A DNA stretch of 64,000 nt from Rapana venosa (taxonomy: Eukaryota; Mollusca; Gastropoda; Neogastropoda; Muricidae). Below the pieces are notes generated by a model. The model was not told where the DNA came from. It searched no databases and saw only the letters and a program-made list of their open reading frames with translations. How positions within the stretch are numbered: the stretch's first letter is position 1; every line of letters begins with the position of its first letter. The translations under genes and the position numbers were made by a program. The stretch is taken from the NCBI GenBank assembly GCA_028751875.1, contig CM054135.1, positions 60,656,229 to 60,720,228 on the forward strand. Direction: 5' to 3'. Shown piece after piece: positions 1 to 45,248 of the stretch.

Positions 1-127
1 GTCTGTCAGTTTGCCTTCCCCCAGAGTGTCTGTGTGTGTTTGTGAGTGTGTGTATGTGTGTGATTGTTTTTGTGTGTATGTATGTGTGTGTGTGTGATTG
101 TGTGTGTGTATGTATGTATGTGTGTGT

Positions 128-158
<31 letters not shown>

Positions 159-262
159 ATGTATGTATGTATGTATGTATGTATGTATGTATGTATGTGT
201 GTGTGTGTGATTGTGTGTGTGTATGTATGTGTGTGAGTGTGTGTGTGTGTGTGTGTGTGATG
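1..262. repeat. (GT)n/(GTAT)n compound microsatellite
   Basis: GT-rich from about 28, with a (GTAT)n block at about 140-200. The apparent reading frames on both strands here are simple-repeat artefacts. Confidence 0.9.
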
Positions 263-1585
263 TACTCATATAGCCAGCTCTAAGGCACAGGTCCATATTG
301 TATGTTTATTTACAGGTAATAATAATAATAATAATAATGCATAGAATTTATATAGCGCTGAATCTTGTAAAGCAACAAATCAAAGCGCTCATAGTAAGCC
401 TAACAATACAGTGTGTGTGTGTGCGCGCGTGTGCCTGCCTACATGTTTGCTAAACATACAAAGCCTTTGTGTGTTTTACTGACAGTTTCAGGATAAACAC
501 TTTGAGAACTAGTTGACAAGCAGTGAAAAGTTGTATCATAATACCTGTGGAAAACCCCATTCTCCCCAGGATTTCACGTTTCTGAACAAAGCGGAACTCC
601 ACTCTTTGAGATTATGCTATAACAAACCCTTAAATCATTTTGTCATCATCATCATGTCATCATTATCAGTGCTTCTGCTAATTTCATATCTAATGATGAT
701 GATAGGACACCCCCTTACCCCCCTCACCCTTTCACCCCCCCCCCCCCCATAAATGATGATGATGATAATGATCATATTAGCACAGCATAAAAAACAACAA
801 CTTAGGTATCAGCAAGGGCCTATAGTCTAGACACAGGCGCCTGTTACTTAGTTCAGTAATTTGAGCAGTGCTTTCATAGTCACATCCGTGAAAAGGATGA
901 CACAGAATGAGACGATCCTGACTTTCTATCATGCCCATACTATTGCCTTAGAAGCAACTGAATCATTTCCTGGGGGAAAAAGAGCAGGTTCGCCCCCCCC
1001 CCTTCCCCAACAACCACCACCAGCACCAAAATAAACAAACCTGAAAATTCCCCAAGGCATTTCATGCCCTCAGTTGAGTGTTGAGCACTGTCTTACTGAT
1101 AAACTTGTAGGGAGGCTACTGATAGTATACCCTTGGTATTTCTTATGGCAGTAGAGTTGTGTGTGTGTGTGTGTGTGTGTGTGGGGGGGGTGATGTGAGT
1201 GTGTGTGTGTGTTAACAGACCATTATGATATTATACTTTGATACAATTTGACATTCCTGAACATTACTAGTTTTATGCTTTGTGTCAGTTTTAAGTGATT
1301 TTTGCAATGATAACCTTGTGTCACACACAGACATGTACACAGTGACACACACACAGACACAGACACACACACATACACACTCATTCATGTACACAGACAC
1401 ATGTACACACACTCACATGCATATGCACTTACAGAAATGAGCTTGCACACACATTCACAGAGTGAGAGAAATAACATCTTGCCCTTAAGTGATTGTCAAA
1501 CCAGAAATCATATCTTACACTAGTTACAGCCAACAGAATTAATGAAGCGGTAAATGAAATTGTCCGTCTTAATATATATATATAA

Positions 1586-1647
<62 letters not shown>

Positions 1648-2666
1648 TTGGAAAGTTTTTCATATAAATACATTATAGAAAAGTTGCACATGACTTGCTG
1701 AAATCTCCCAATTACACATTCTCTTATTTTCATTCGTACCACTTCCACACATTACATTTCGCTTTGAAGTTTTAGAGATTTTGTAAATATACTTTTTTAT
1801 GTTGATCCTGGCTTCCTTACAGATAATATTTTATGTTACTTAATTTATATAGTGGTTTTTTCCTGGCTTTTCAGTTTTGTTTATAAATATGTTTGTTTTA
1901 CTTGGAATGTGGAAAGGTTTTGTTTTGTCAAGATTACATTTGATTCCAAGTTCTACTTCTCATGATCAAAAGAATGCAAAAATATATTGTGCAAAATGAT
2001 AATATTAAAACATGTCGTTCTTAGCAAATTCTTCCACCCAATAATATAATTTCATCATTAGATAACATATTGAAATTTAGCAAAAAGTAGCCATGTTGTG
2101 ATGTACACATAATTCTTTCGCTCTTTTAAAAAAAAAATTCTCACACTAGTGTTTTTTCATACACACTTCTTTGCACTTAAAGTCTAACATAATATTAGGT
2201 GAGATGCAGGTTTCCCTTGAGAAATGGGCCCTTCCATGTTCTTTGAAGATTCTAATGCATACAGAACTTTATATGTACATGTACATATGTATACATAGAG
2301 ACTAATAGAGCCATCAACCTTGTTTGAGCCCCAACACACTTACTCACACCAAGGTATATTTGTGTGCAAACATAGCTCTCTAGACAGACGCAGATAGGCA
2401 GACACACAGACAAATTATAACCAGACTGACACACACACATTCATAATATATATATAATTATTATTATATACACACACACTCACATATATGTATATATATA
2501 ATTAAAAAAAAATATATATACACTTACTCACACAAAGGTATGTTTGTGTGCAAACATAGCTCTCTAGACAGACGCAGACAGGCAGACACACAGACAAATT
2601 ATAAGCAGACACACACACAGAGATCTATAGACACACTGGCACACTGTACACACACAATACACACAC

Positions 2667-2735
<69 letters not shown>

Positions 2736-2740
2736 GGATT
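263..2740. other. Non-coding upstream region, part 1
   Basis: No gene recognised. Holds a C-family repeat (317-400), poly-C (730-747), (GT)n at 1159-1212, (CA)-rich DNA at 1325-1400, (TA)n at 1570-1650 and a long (CA)n at 2669-2732. The blocks at 2337-2440 and 2520-2600 are a direct duplication (CTTACTCACAC, GTTTGTGTGCAAACATAGCT). Confidence 0.6.
317..400 (+). repeat. C-family repeat (twin AGCGCT)
   Basis: A short ATA-type simple repeat followed by GAATTTATATAGCGCTGAAT, CTTGTAAAGC and CAAATCAAAGCGCT. Further copies at 17524-17650, 18687-18778, 18956-19018 and 33506-33570 (plus) and 15380-15440 (minus). Each is led by an ATG/ATA-type simple repeat. Probably the 3' end of a SINE or other dispersed repeat. 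Confidence 0.7.
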
Positions 2741-3078
2741 TTTTTTTTTATCTCCAAGTACTTACAGAATTTTGATCTAATACAGAACTCTAAACACTGG
2801 TATTTACCTGCAGGATACTTTCGTTTCATCCATGATAATATGACCAGGAGCTGGACTGTAACCAACGAGAATAAAAAATATATAATTCAAAACATGTACA
2901 TATATATGCTTAACCATGGTTCAGTACAACAATGTTGAAAGAAACGTGATCATGTAAAATATTAGTCTTTATTTCTACGTTCAAGTTTTGTTTGTTTTGT
3001 TTAATGTCCATTCACTACTTGATGATAAGGAAACACCCGTATTCAAACCAACATCTCTGTCTCTCTCTCTCTCATACT

Positions 3079-3430
3079 GGGGGGACAGGATAGCCTAGTG
3101 GTTAGAACATTGTGCTGGCAATCTGACGACCCGGGTTCGATTCCCGTTCAGGGGGATATTTTCCCCTGGAGTTAACATCAGTGCAGACTCCACTCTCCCC
3201 AAAAGTCCTTCGGATGAGACTATAAACCGAGGCCTCGTGTGCGAAAGCATGAGCACAAGTTAAATCCTGTTCCGCTTTTCATAAGAGTAGGCCATTGTGT
3301 TCCGGTGGGAACAGATGACAGAATTTACAAAAACCGCATACACACAGGGACTGGATGTAAAAAAGCACATATGTGCTTATTCCATTATTCTTGATAGAAA
3401 AGAATAAAATGAAATAAAATAAAAAATTAA
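3079..3430 (+). mobile_element. A-family tRNA-derived SINE, full length
   Basis: The Pol III A box TAGCCTAGTGG (3091-3101) and B box GGTTCGATTCC (3134-3144) form a tRNA-like head. They are followed by the conserved centre CCTTCGGATGAGACTATAAA at about 3209, a body, the 3' hairpin GCACATATGTGC and an A-rich (AATAAA)n tail. It serves as the reference copy for other members in the window. Confidence 0.88.
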
Positions 3431-3443
3431 ATTTTTAAAAATT

Positions 3444-3491
3444 AAATCATATGTGTGTGTGTGTGTGTATATATATATCTATATATATCTA

Positions 3492-3575
<84 letters not shown>

Positions 3576-3589
3576 TCTTCTCTTTTATA

Positions 3590-3630
<41 letters not shown>
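3444..3630. repeat. (TG)n-(TC)n-(TA)n compound microsatellite
   Basis: Three simple repeats in succession directly after the full-length A-family SINE tail, with (TC)n about 80 nt long. Confidence 0.9.
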
Positions 3631-3631
<1 letters not shown>

Positions 3632-3769
3632 TTACAACTATCTACAGTGGAGGTCTTACTTGGGAAGAATATATAACCTCAGCAACTGATGTTATGAACT
3701 GCTGAGAGTCATGTAAAACTTCTAACCTTCTTGCACAGTGGAATATTTTTTTTATGAATATCTATTCCT

Positions 3770-4505
3770 CTCCTTTTAGATAGGTCAGTAAGGATTGGGC
3801 AATCAAACAATAGTGGATTAAAAGAGATTGAGAACAGCAACATGTAATATTTTTAGAATATTTGGTGTTCCAAGCGTTTAGCCTCATTTTATATATTAAA
3901 ATTTCTGCTTTCCCTGAGCAAGAAATGTTTACAAAGTGTGTTTTCTTCATTTTGGAATGCATACAATTCATCAATTTAGCATTAATTTCATGCCAGGACA
4001 ATGCAAGATTGGATGGAATCAAATGTTTCAATGTTGCAATCAGAGGCACCTTGTTTCACTAAAGAATCAACCAACTCATTCCAATAGAATCCACAGTGAG
4101 AAGGGACCCAGCAAAAAGTTATTTGTATGCCTCTGCTTGCAATACAATGTATCAAGAATTTAATCCCAAATACAATATCTTTCCTTATGTTCCCCTGCCG
4201 GTGCTTTAGTGCCATCAATACTGCTTTTGAGTCAACCCAAAAAAGAATGTGGCAAATATCAAAGGCAGTATTTGACAATAAAATTCAAGGCCACAACGTT
4301 ATAAGGATTGCAAATAATTCATACGTAAAAATAGAAAAATGTTTTACTAAATGAAATGATTTTTGTACTTTTAAAACAGGAATCGCAAATGCTGCCCCAT
4401 TTCTTCCTGATTCCAGTACAGATCCATCAGTATACGCTTTTAAATGATTAGAATAATTACTTTCAATGTGACTTTTTACACCAACGAGTTTGTGAGTAAC
4501 TTAAT
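3770..4505 (-). pseudogene. Decayed LINE RNase H domain
   Basis: The minus strand shows AYTDGSVLESGRNGAAF (first catalytic Asp), YELFAIL (Glu), WVDSKAVLMAL (Asp) and TFCWVPSHCGFYWNELVDSL (final His/Asp region), the RNase H of I-superfamily LINEs. An in-frame stop separates the first part from the rest (near 4285), and the following C-terminal zinc-knuckle-like region is frameshifted (LNAWNTKYSKNITC). No reverse transcriptase is left, so it is a non-functional fossil. Confidence 0.75.
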
Positions 4506-4883
4506 GCACTTTACGCAACTTCAAATCTAATTGAATGCTGAAATATATACTTAAAATTTCACCTTGTTCATAGTACCAAAACCAGGAAGGTTGGGCTCTG
4601 AGGGAAAAAACACACACCAAAAAAACCCAAAAATGCAACAACTAGTAACAACTGATGTTGTCGATCTTGGCGCAGCAGGGGGTGGGTGGGGAGGGAAAAC
4701 TCTTAACGAGAACCATCATGGGAAAAAGGATGTACAGTCTTAGATCCAGTCGTCTTGCATCACCGGAACAGCTTAGACTGTTGTGGCAAGAGGGTTCCAC
4801 ACTTCATGGGGGGTAATTTGATGATCGTTATGAGTTGGAGGGGAAAAAGGTAGGAAGAAGAAAAGAAGTGTGTGTGTGTGTAT

Positions 4884-4918
<35 letters not shown>
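4884..4918 (+). repeat. Homopolymer G tract
   Basis: About 35 consecutive G after a (GT)n. Length in the assembly may be unreliable. Confidence 0.85.
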
Positions 4919-4919
<1 letters not shown>

Positions 4920-5169
4920 TGTTAGTAGAAGAGAAGGAATGGCATTGAGCATTCATTCACTCCTAGTAACTGTAGATCTCTCCCCCTCCCCACCCACCCC
5001 TCAAAACAAAAAAAAAGTAGGGCAGCAAAATAGAAACAAAAACCAACGAATAAAAATACCCTTAAAAGTTTGTTGTTGTTTTTTAAACCACAGGGAAGAG
5101 GGGAAAAGTGAGTTGAAATGAATCAAAGTGACTGAGCATTTTTAGTATAATGATAATAGTAATAATGAA

Positions 5170-5335
<166 letters not shown>

Positions 5336-6424
5336 ATCATCATAATATAATAATCATTATTGATGATAATGATAGTGATGATGATAATGATAATAATAAA
5401 AGTGGTGATAATAATAATAAAAATAAAAATAATAATAATTATTATGATAACAACAAGAAATGCTACAATCTCTTTTGGCATAGTTAAATGTCATTTCAGC
5501 ATCCATGGGTATAGTTCAGATCAGTAAACTTCGTCAGCATGGCAGAGGAGGCTAGGTTCTTCACATCCCTCCCTTCCTGCCTCTTCCACCCCACCCACCC
5601 ACCACCCCCCACCCCCTATCCCACCTTCCCCATCCCTGCCTGATTCCCCAAAGCTGCCTCACATCCTCTACCTGATATTCCAAGCGTGTCCAAGGCTGAT
5701 GGGTGGAGACAGGTGTGGCTTTGGCAGCCTGTGTGGCAGGCTCTGAAAGGGCCTGCAGGTGCATCTCAGGTAGACTGACAGAACAGATAGCCTATCCTGC
5801 TTCTGCCAGGTAATTTATTGCAGCCGTTAGATGGAATTACTGGAGCAAAGCAAGGGTTAGATATATTGAACGTCAGTGGTGTGGGTGAGGTACTTACAGG
5901 TGTTTTGGACTAGTGGAAGTTGGAAGGAGTTAGTGTTGGTTTGGTGTGCTTAGTAAGTTGGGTTTTTGGTTTGTTTCTTGTTTAATTTGCATTGGTGTTG
6001 GTAGGAAATATGTACCTGCGTGGTATGTATACTTTCATGCTGAGTTTTCACTAGCTATGATTGAGTAATTGTGTTTTACTTAATCTTTTCGGCCAGTAAC
6101 TTAAAAAGAAAGAAAGAAAGAACCTTTTGCAGGTAAAAATAAAATGTTATGATGGTCATGATGATCAAAACGAACAAGTTGTGTTAACTAGGATATATCT
6201 ATATCTGTTGGTGGTTAACTTTTGTTGTTGTTCACCTGGAGGTCTGCATGCTGGCCTCAGCCAACACATTCTAACTTCAGAGCAGCTCATTCTTTTTTAC
6301 AAAATGCATGCTTGTTTCCATAACCAACTGAAGGCTGACATGAATGATGGGATCGTTAATATGCATATTTGATCTTTTAATGCATACACAAAGGGAATTA
6401 AAGTAATTGCAGGTCTGCGCTTTA

Positions 6425-6590
6425 AGTTGACCTGGGAGATCATAAAAATCCCCCCCCCCCCCCCCATTAATTCACCAGATGCCACTGCCGAGATTCAAAC
6501 CCACGACTTTATGGACCCAAGGGATTGCAGTCAAAGGGTCATAACCACTGGTCTGTGGCTGTCCATTGTTTCATTCTCTGATTTTGGCTA
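6425..6590 (-). mobile_element. Degenerate tRNA-like SINE head
   Basis: On the minus strand, GACCAGTGGTTATGACC resembles an A box and GTGGGTTTGAATCTC a B box at tRNA-like spacing. A poly-C tract (6449-6467) lies beside it. No body is recognised. Assignment is tentative. Confidence 0.45.
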
Positions 6591-7686
6591 CAGTTCCCTG
6601 AGGGGTGATGAATGGATGGGAGGGGTTGTGAGGGTGGCCACACTGTTCTGCCGGGGATTAGGTGTTGTGTGAAATGACAGCTTTGTGTCACATCACGTCA
6701 CACTGCTGCAGTGCTGGTTGTGTCAGCTGTAGTGTAGAGAATGACTCAGAAACAGAGCCTGTTTCTTTCTTTAACTCTGTGTGTGTGTACGTGTGTGTGT
6801 GTGTAGGTGTGTGTGTGTGTAGGTGTTGTGTTGTGTGTGTGTGTGTGTTGTGTGTGTGTGTTGTGTGTGTTTGTGTGTGTGTGTGTTGTTGTTGTTGTCT
6901 TCGATTTTACGTCTGTTCACTTTCAAGTGATATTAGACGAGGGAAAACAGAAAGGGGGGCGGGGGAGAAGGGGGGCATATTGAAAAGAGTGTGCGTGTGT
7001 TCGTTGGTATGTGTGTGGGGGCACGAGCATGTGTGCTTTAAAACTACATATGATATGTTCATACTGATCTTGAGTGATACTGATATACACCTTCATACCG
7101 CAGAGTGTAAGACTATACGACAGACTCTCACTGACTTAGTCATTTACCTGTTCTTCCCACGCAACTTGGCTTAAAATTGGCGTGGGTGACTCCGTGACAA
7201 TTTACCTGTAATATCCATCTGTCATGTACGTTATACTTTATCATGTTCTGTTGTAGTGTATCAAACTTGAAAGTATATAATACGTTCTCTGGGTAGGTGC
7301 AGGAAAGGACATTTTTGTTGTTGTCAGCAAATGCCTGTGAGAAAAGACAGATCAGAATGTGATGTGAACTCTCCCCCCCCCCCCCCCCCCCCCTCCCCCC
7401 CCCCTCTCCCCTTCTCAGGTGACTTGACAGGTGAATAAAGAACGTGCAGTGTACGGGTCTGTCAGTCAGTGTACGTACAGGTATATACATGTATAGTATA
7501 CTAGTGTAAGGAAAGAAAGGAAAGAAGAAAAAGTGAACATTTTAGCACACTAAAAGGAGTGGTGCAGTGGATGAGTAGTGGTACCCACATTTTGTGTGTG
7601 TGTGTGTGCATGTGTGTGTGTGTAAACTTACTGGGTTTTTTTAGAACATGACAGTCCCATGAATATACAGACTGCATATAATGCTA

Positions 7687-7775
<89 letters not shown>

Positions 7776-7861
7776 TTGATCTGTCTGTCTGTCTCTCTCT
7801 CTCACAGACACACACATGCAAACACACACACCCTCTCTCTCACACTCTCACTCCCTCTCCT

Positions 7862-7933
7862 GGGACTGGATGTAAAAAAGCACATAAGTGCTTATTCCAT
7901 TATCCTCGATATAAAAGAATAGAATAGAAAAAC
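7862..7933 (+). mobile_element. A-family SINE 3' tail fragment
   Basis: GGGACTGGATG, the hairpin GCACATAAGTGC and TATAAAAGAATAGAATAG match the last 70 nt of the A-family SINE. The rest is absent, replaced by a CA/TC-rich microsatellite. Confidence 0.75.
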
Positions 7934-8283
7934 AATCTCTCTCTTGCTTACTCACACACATGCACATGCATGCATACACAAACTTGTGACCCACATAACA
8001 GAAAAAGTAACCCTTGCTGTGTCTGTTTCTCCCTCTTGCATTTATAAGGATAGTTTAGTAATATGACAAACTTTATATAACTTGTTTTCATAACTATCAT
8101 GGGCTTAGTTCAAAGGGGAAAAAAAATCTTGTGACATATTTTTTCTCTTTAGAACTTTGCTGATGGTTGAGTGGCCTTTTTATCCATGCGATCATTTTGG
8201 TAACAAGAGGTCTATTGTTTGAAACTGATATGATCATGATGTTTATGTTTTTCTTCCCTGTTCCTCCAGACCTTTAAAAATGA

Positions 8284-8335
8284 TGTGGGTGCCAGTCTTT
8301 CAGATGAGGTGATAGACAGAGGCTGACTACTGTCT
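8284..8335 (+). mobile_element. B-family SINE central-domain fragment
   Basis: TGGGTGCCAGTCTTTCAGAT and GAGGTGATAGACAGAGG are a diverged copy of the SINE centre. Preceded by a pyrimidine-rich stretch and CAG, it looks like an exon at first sight but is repeat-derived. Confidence 0.55.
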
Positions 8336-8625
8336 GTATATAATCAGCAAGCATAAAGGAATCTGAAGGCGGTGGAATACCCTAGTAGTCAGAGTAACTG
8401 GATAACTGATGGTAGCTAGGCCTGGGAGGTGGGTGGGATCTGAGTCTTGACTGTGATGTGTGTTAGAGGGCTTTTTTTTTCTCCTGGAGTTAACAGTGGT
8501 ACTGACATTGCTTCCCTGATCCAGTCCAGTTTTGATGTTTACTGTAGCCCCCACTGACCACAGAGGGCATAAAATATCATTATCAGGGCTACCGCCTCAT
8601 TAAAAACCACAGCTCCTCCCGCTTG

Positions 8626-8670
<45 letters not shown>

Positions 8671-8875
8671 AGAGAAAAGTTCTGACTATAAATCAGGGGC
8701 CCTAGTTTGAGTGAACTGTTGCTGAGATCTTGCAGGTGTGCACAGCAAAACCCTGATCAGTCTTTCATGGAAGAGTAAGCCAGCTATGGCCAGTGGGTTC
8801 TGCCGTGTTCAACTTGCCCATGATATTGCATGATAGGTTTTGCGTAGTACCCCAATGATTAATCCTTATGGAGTT

Positions 8876-8942
<67 letters not shown>

Positions 8943-9300
8943 CAGTTTGAAGAATCTATGAAAGAAGGAAAAGATAAAGTAACACTTTACTATGGTGGAA
9001 TGCTTTGCCTAGACTAGAGAGGAAAATGACCCTGATTTCACACGTAGAAGCCTGCTGTGAGAATGCACGTTTATAGGGTTACAACATTGACATACCACAG
9101 CAGCAATGTCAATAATTTCATAAGGGTCTCCCAAAACAGAATGTGGGTACCTGAATAGAGGGATACTGATCATTCAGGTCTTCATATCTCATTAACGATT
9201 AATCTTGGAAATGAAGAAAAAAAGGGACTTAACATAGAAAAGTGTATGCAATATATGTATGGTCAATTATGTTTATGATGATTAATTTCTGTGTGGGCAG

Positions 9301-42380
<33,080 letters not shown>

Positions 42381-43576
42381 CATTGCTTCTGTACATGTGG
42401 ACAAAGTGGTAGATACAGGAGGCAGAGACCTGTGGAGTGTTAGGTACACGAGACAAGAGACCTGGTTATGGGGATACAGAGCGTATGCCTCTGGGCGTGT
42501 TTTGTGGCAGGTATGGACCGCAAGTTGAGATGGAACGTTTCCAGTGTGTCGGCAGCTGGGTCTATGCACAGAAGAATAGAAGCCATGGGACAGAGCACAA
42601 GTTACACAAATTATACTGCTGCTGCTTGCAGTTTTTCTTCCTCCTGCCAAAATAATCTTCTGCTGGGTTTATCATGTGTTCTGAAGACTGTTCATTGCTT
42701 CAGTCTTCATGTCGAAACTGGGTAATACAGAATGTATATGTGTGTGTGTGTATGCTAGGATGTGTCTGTATGTGTGTGAATGAGGATGCATGCATACATG
42801 CTGTGCGTGTACGCATGCATACCAATATTGTGTCATGGACAGATTCATATGTGTCATATGCACATATTTGCATATGTGTGCTTGTACGCAGGCATGTCTG
42901 TGTATTTGGCCACTGACTGTTACAGAAACTACGTGTATGAGTTTGTAGAAAACTGTTGTGTATTATGGTAACATGTTTTACTACCACGAAGACCTAGGTG
43001 TTTGAGAAAGAAAGAAGCGTTTGAAGGATGTGAAGTTTTTCCATGATGTACGAAACAGCTGACCATTGTGCATTTATGTCAACTTTTAAGATATTCATAC
43101 GTGTTAGTTTCCATCCATCTTTTGAGGGGAAAAAAATGACATCATGATGTACAGTTTGTATACTTTTATACAAGGATATGTATTCATGTACATACTGTAG
43201 CACACAAGCTCAATATGAGCTTGAAAGAAGGCAGAAAGTGTTGAAATCGTGTGTGCGTGTGGTTGGCGAATCATGGGGTTATGTTTATCATCAGTCAAAT
43301 TTATTCAATCAAACTATTCCCATGCCAGTAGAGTAAAAAAACAAAAACCTTTAGAGTGGGATAAGAAAACAAATATCGGTCACATATTTTCCCTTTCCCC
43401 TTATTTTCATGTTAGATAAAATTATCTTAACATCACATGCAATGGCAATACCTTTAATGTGTACCGTTGTCATTGTTTATATTGGTTTTGCCTGTTGTTT
43501 AGTTATACACTCAAAGCACATAGTGCGCTTATACCTTATCATGCAATATTATGAAGATGCTGATTATTTTTCTTTA

Positions 43577-43582
43577 AATAAA
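43577..43582 (+). terminator. Candidate proximal poly(A) signal of neurabin
   Basis: AATAAA about 1.2 kb after the stop codon, within AT-rich DNA. No clear GU-rich element follows at once, so use is uncertain. Confidence 0.3.
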
Positions 43583-44633
43583 TCATATCATTTGCGGTAA
43601 TGATTAGGTCTCCCATAAAAAAATCAAACCAATCTTTTTACATAGCCAAAATTTACACAAAAACCCAACAAAAAACATATCGTATCATGTCTTTGTAAAA
43701 GTGATTGTTATTACACCAGAAGTATATGTAGTATATATGATTTTTAAAGCTTTCAATTTTTTTCTCTTGTGTCACATAATGTTTATATTTTGTGTAATTT
43801 TTTGGTAAAAATAATATCTAATCGGTAAATTTTGAGGGATGATTTCAATTTTTTTGGTCAGAGTATGTATACAAAGCCATTAAATATATTTAGTCCAGTG
43901 AATTTTTATTTATTTCTTTATTTGTTTATTTATATATGCCGCTGTTTCACCAATTTATTCTTTAAAAACAACAGCAGCTATAGTTCACTCGTAGTCCTGT
44001 GAATATTGCCAGGCTTCAAAACATTGTCTGTTCCTCTATCTCTACCTATCTGTCTGTCTGTCTCTGTCTGTCTGTCTCTGTCTGTCTGTCTGTCTGTCTG
44101 TCTTTCTTTCTTTCTTTCTTTCTATCTTTCTATCCATTTGTCTGCCTGTCTGTGTATTGATCTATCTATATTTTCCCCTGACAATTAATTGGGTTCAATA
44201 TTAAGACATAGCACAACATCAAAATCGTGGGGATTTCACTGGATGATGAGCAAAGGGAGACAAGAAAGGCATGGCATGGTTCGTCAGAGGTATTTGCTAA
44301 TCCTATAGGTTTTCACAACACAACGGGCAGCTTTTGAATTGTTGAATTTACTTTCAATTATTTTGTGTTATGAATGATGTGCAATTTACTTGTTGATATG
44401 CATATTGAAGCTGTCCTTTTAAAAAACAAACGTCCTGTGTTTTTATCATGCATTTTTAACGTGCTTTTTTCTTTGGTTTAACATGCAAAAGTGTTTTGTT
44501 ATTGTTGTTGTTTTTAAAGAAAACACAAATATAACCCAAACCCTAGGATATTAAAATGATCTTTATCAACAAAAACTTGGTGTAGTTTATTAATAGCGAC
44601 ACAAGAAGAAAACTGTAACAATGATTTGTATGT

Positions 44634-44639
44634 AATAAA
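44634..44639 (+). terminator. Candidate poly(A) signal of neurabin
   Basis: AATAAA in the context TGTAATAAAGTAAT, about 2.25 kb after the stop codon. Confidence 0.25.
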
Positions 44640-45150
44640 GTAATGCGAAAACAAAATGTAGTAAAGACGTGTTATTACTTCTTTTACAAAATATATTCTA
44701 GTTACTTGTCAAGGATGATAGCAACAACCATATGCATTAGTTATCACTAAAAGAAAACGTAAACCAGGTAATTTGTCAGGAAAAAAAAAAGATACTTTGT
44801 CAGGAATTAAAGAAGATAATTTCTGTAAACACGTGGTGTTCATGATTGTTAGCTTAACCAGTTTTATTGTTTTTTTCATTGTTGACAGTGTAGAGAACAT
44901 GACATGAAAGCTTGTTAATTGTGTGAATGGATAGATTGTTAGACTTCTTACATGACAAGCAGAAATTGCCTTTTTCCCACGTGTGGTGAATCCTAGAATA
45001 TTTTCATACAGATCTGGTCTGAGCTGGATTGTTTAACTTCATGTTTGTGTGGTGGTGTAAAATCATCTTGGGGGATATTGCGCTGAAAATATTTACGCAG
45101 AAAATATTATACTTCATGTGCCTAGCTGACAAATACTTTCAGTGTTTGAT

Positions 45151-45248
<98 letters not shown>

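Larger units (their letters stand above)
5450..9300. other. Non-coding upstream region, part 2
   Basis: No secure exon. Contains a pyrimidine-rich tract and a possible exon-like segment at 5650-5760 (rejected, see notes), the degenerate SINE head at 6425-6590, (GT)n 6780-6890, poly-C 7371-7403, (TC)n 7691-7772, SINE pieces at 7862 and 8284, an E-repeat trace at 8543-8625, (TC)n 8622-8670 and (GA)n 8876-8939. It must be neurabin intron if the missing 5' exons lie further upstream. Confidence 0.55.

Noticed and set aside
5650..5760. Possible upstream neurabin exon after a strong pyrimidine tract
   Set aside because: The reading ASHPLPDIPSVSKADGWRQ looks linker-like and donors GTGTGG or GTGCAT follow, but that frame does not give the two-base carry-over needed for exon 1. 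The frame that does reads LPHILYLIFQACPRLMGGD, which is unlike the family. The opposite strand is also open. Without RNA evidence it stays unassigned.
8270..8307. Exon-like segment with a textbook acceptor (TTCTTCCCTGTTCCTCCAG) and donor GTGATA
   Set aside because: The supposed exon GTGCCAGTCTTTCAGATGAG is a diverged copy of the SINE central domain (GCGCTAGTCTTTCGGATGAG).
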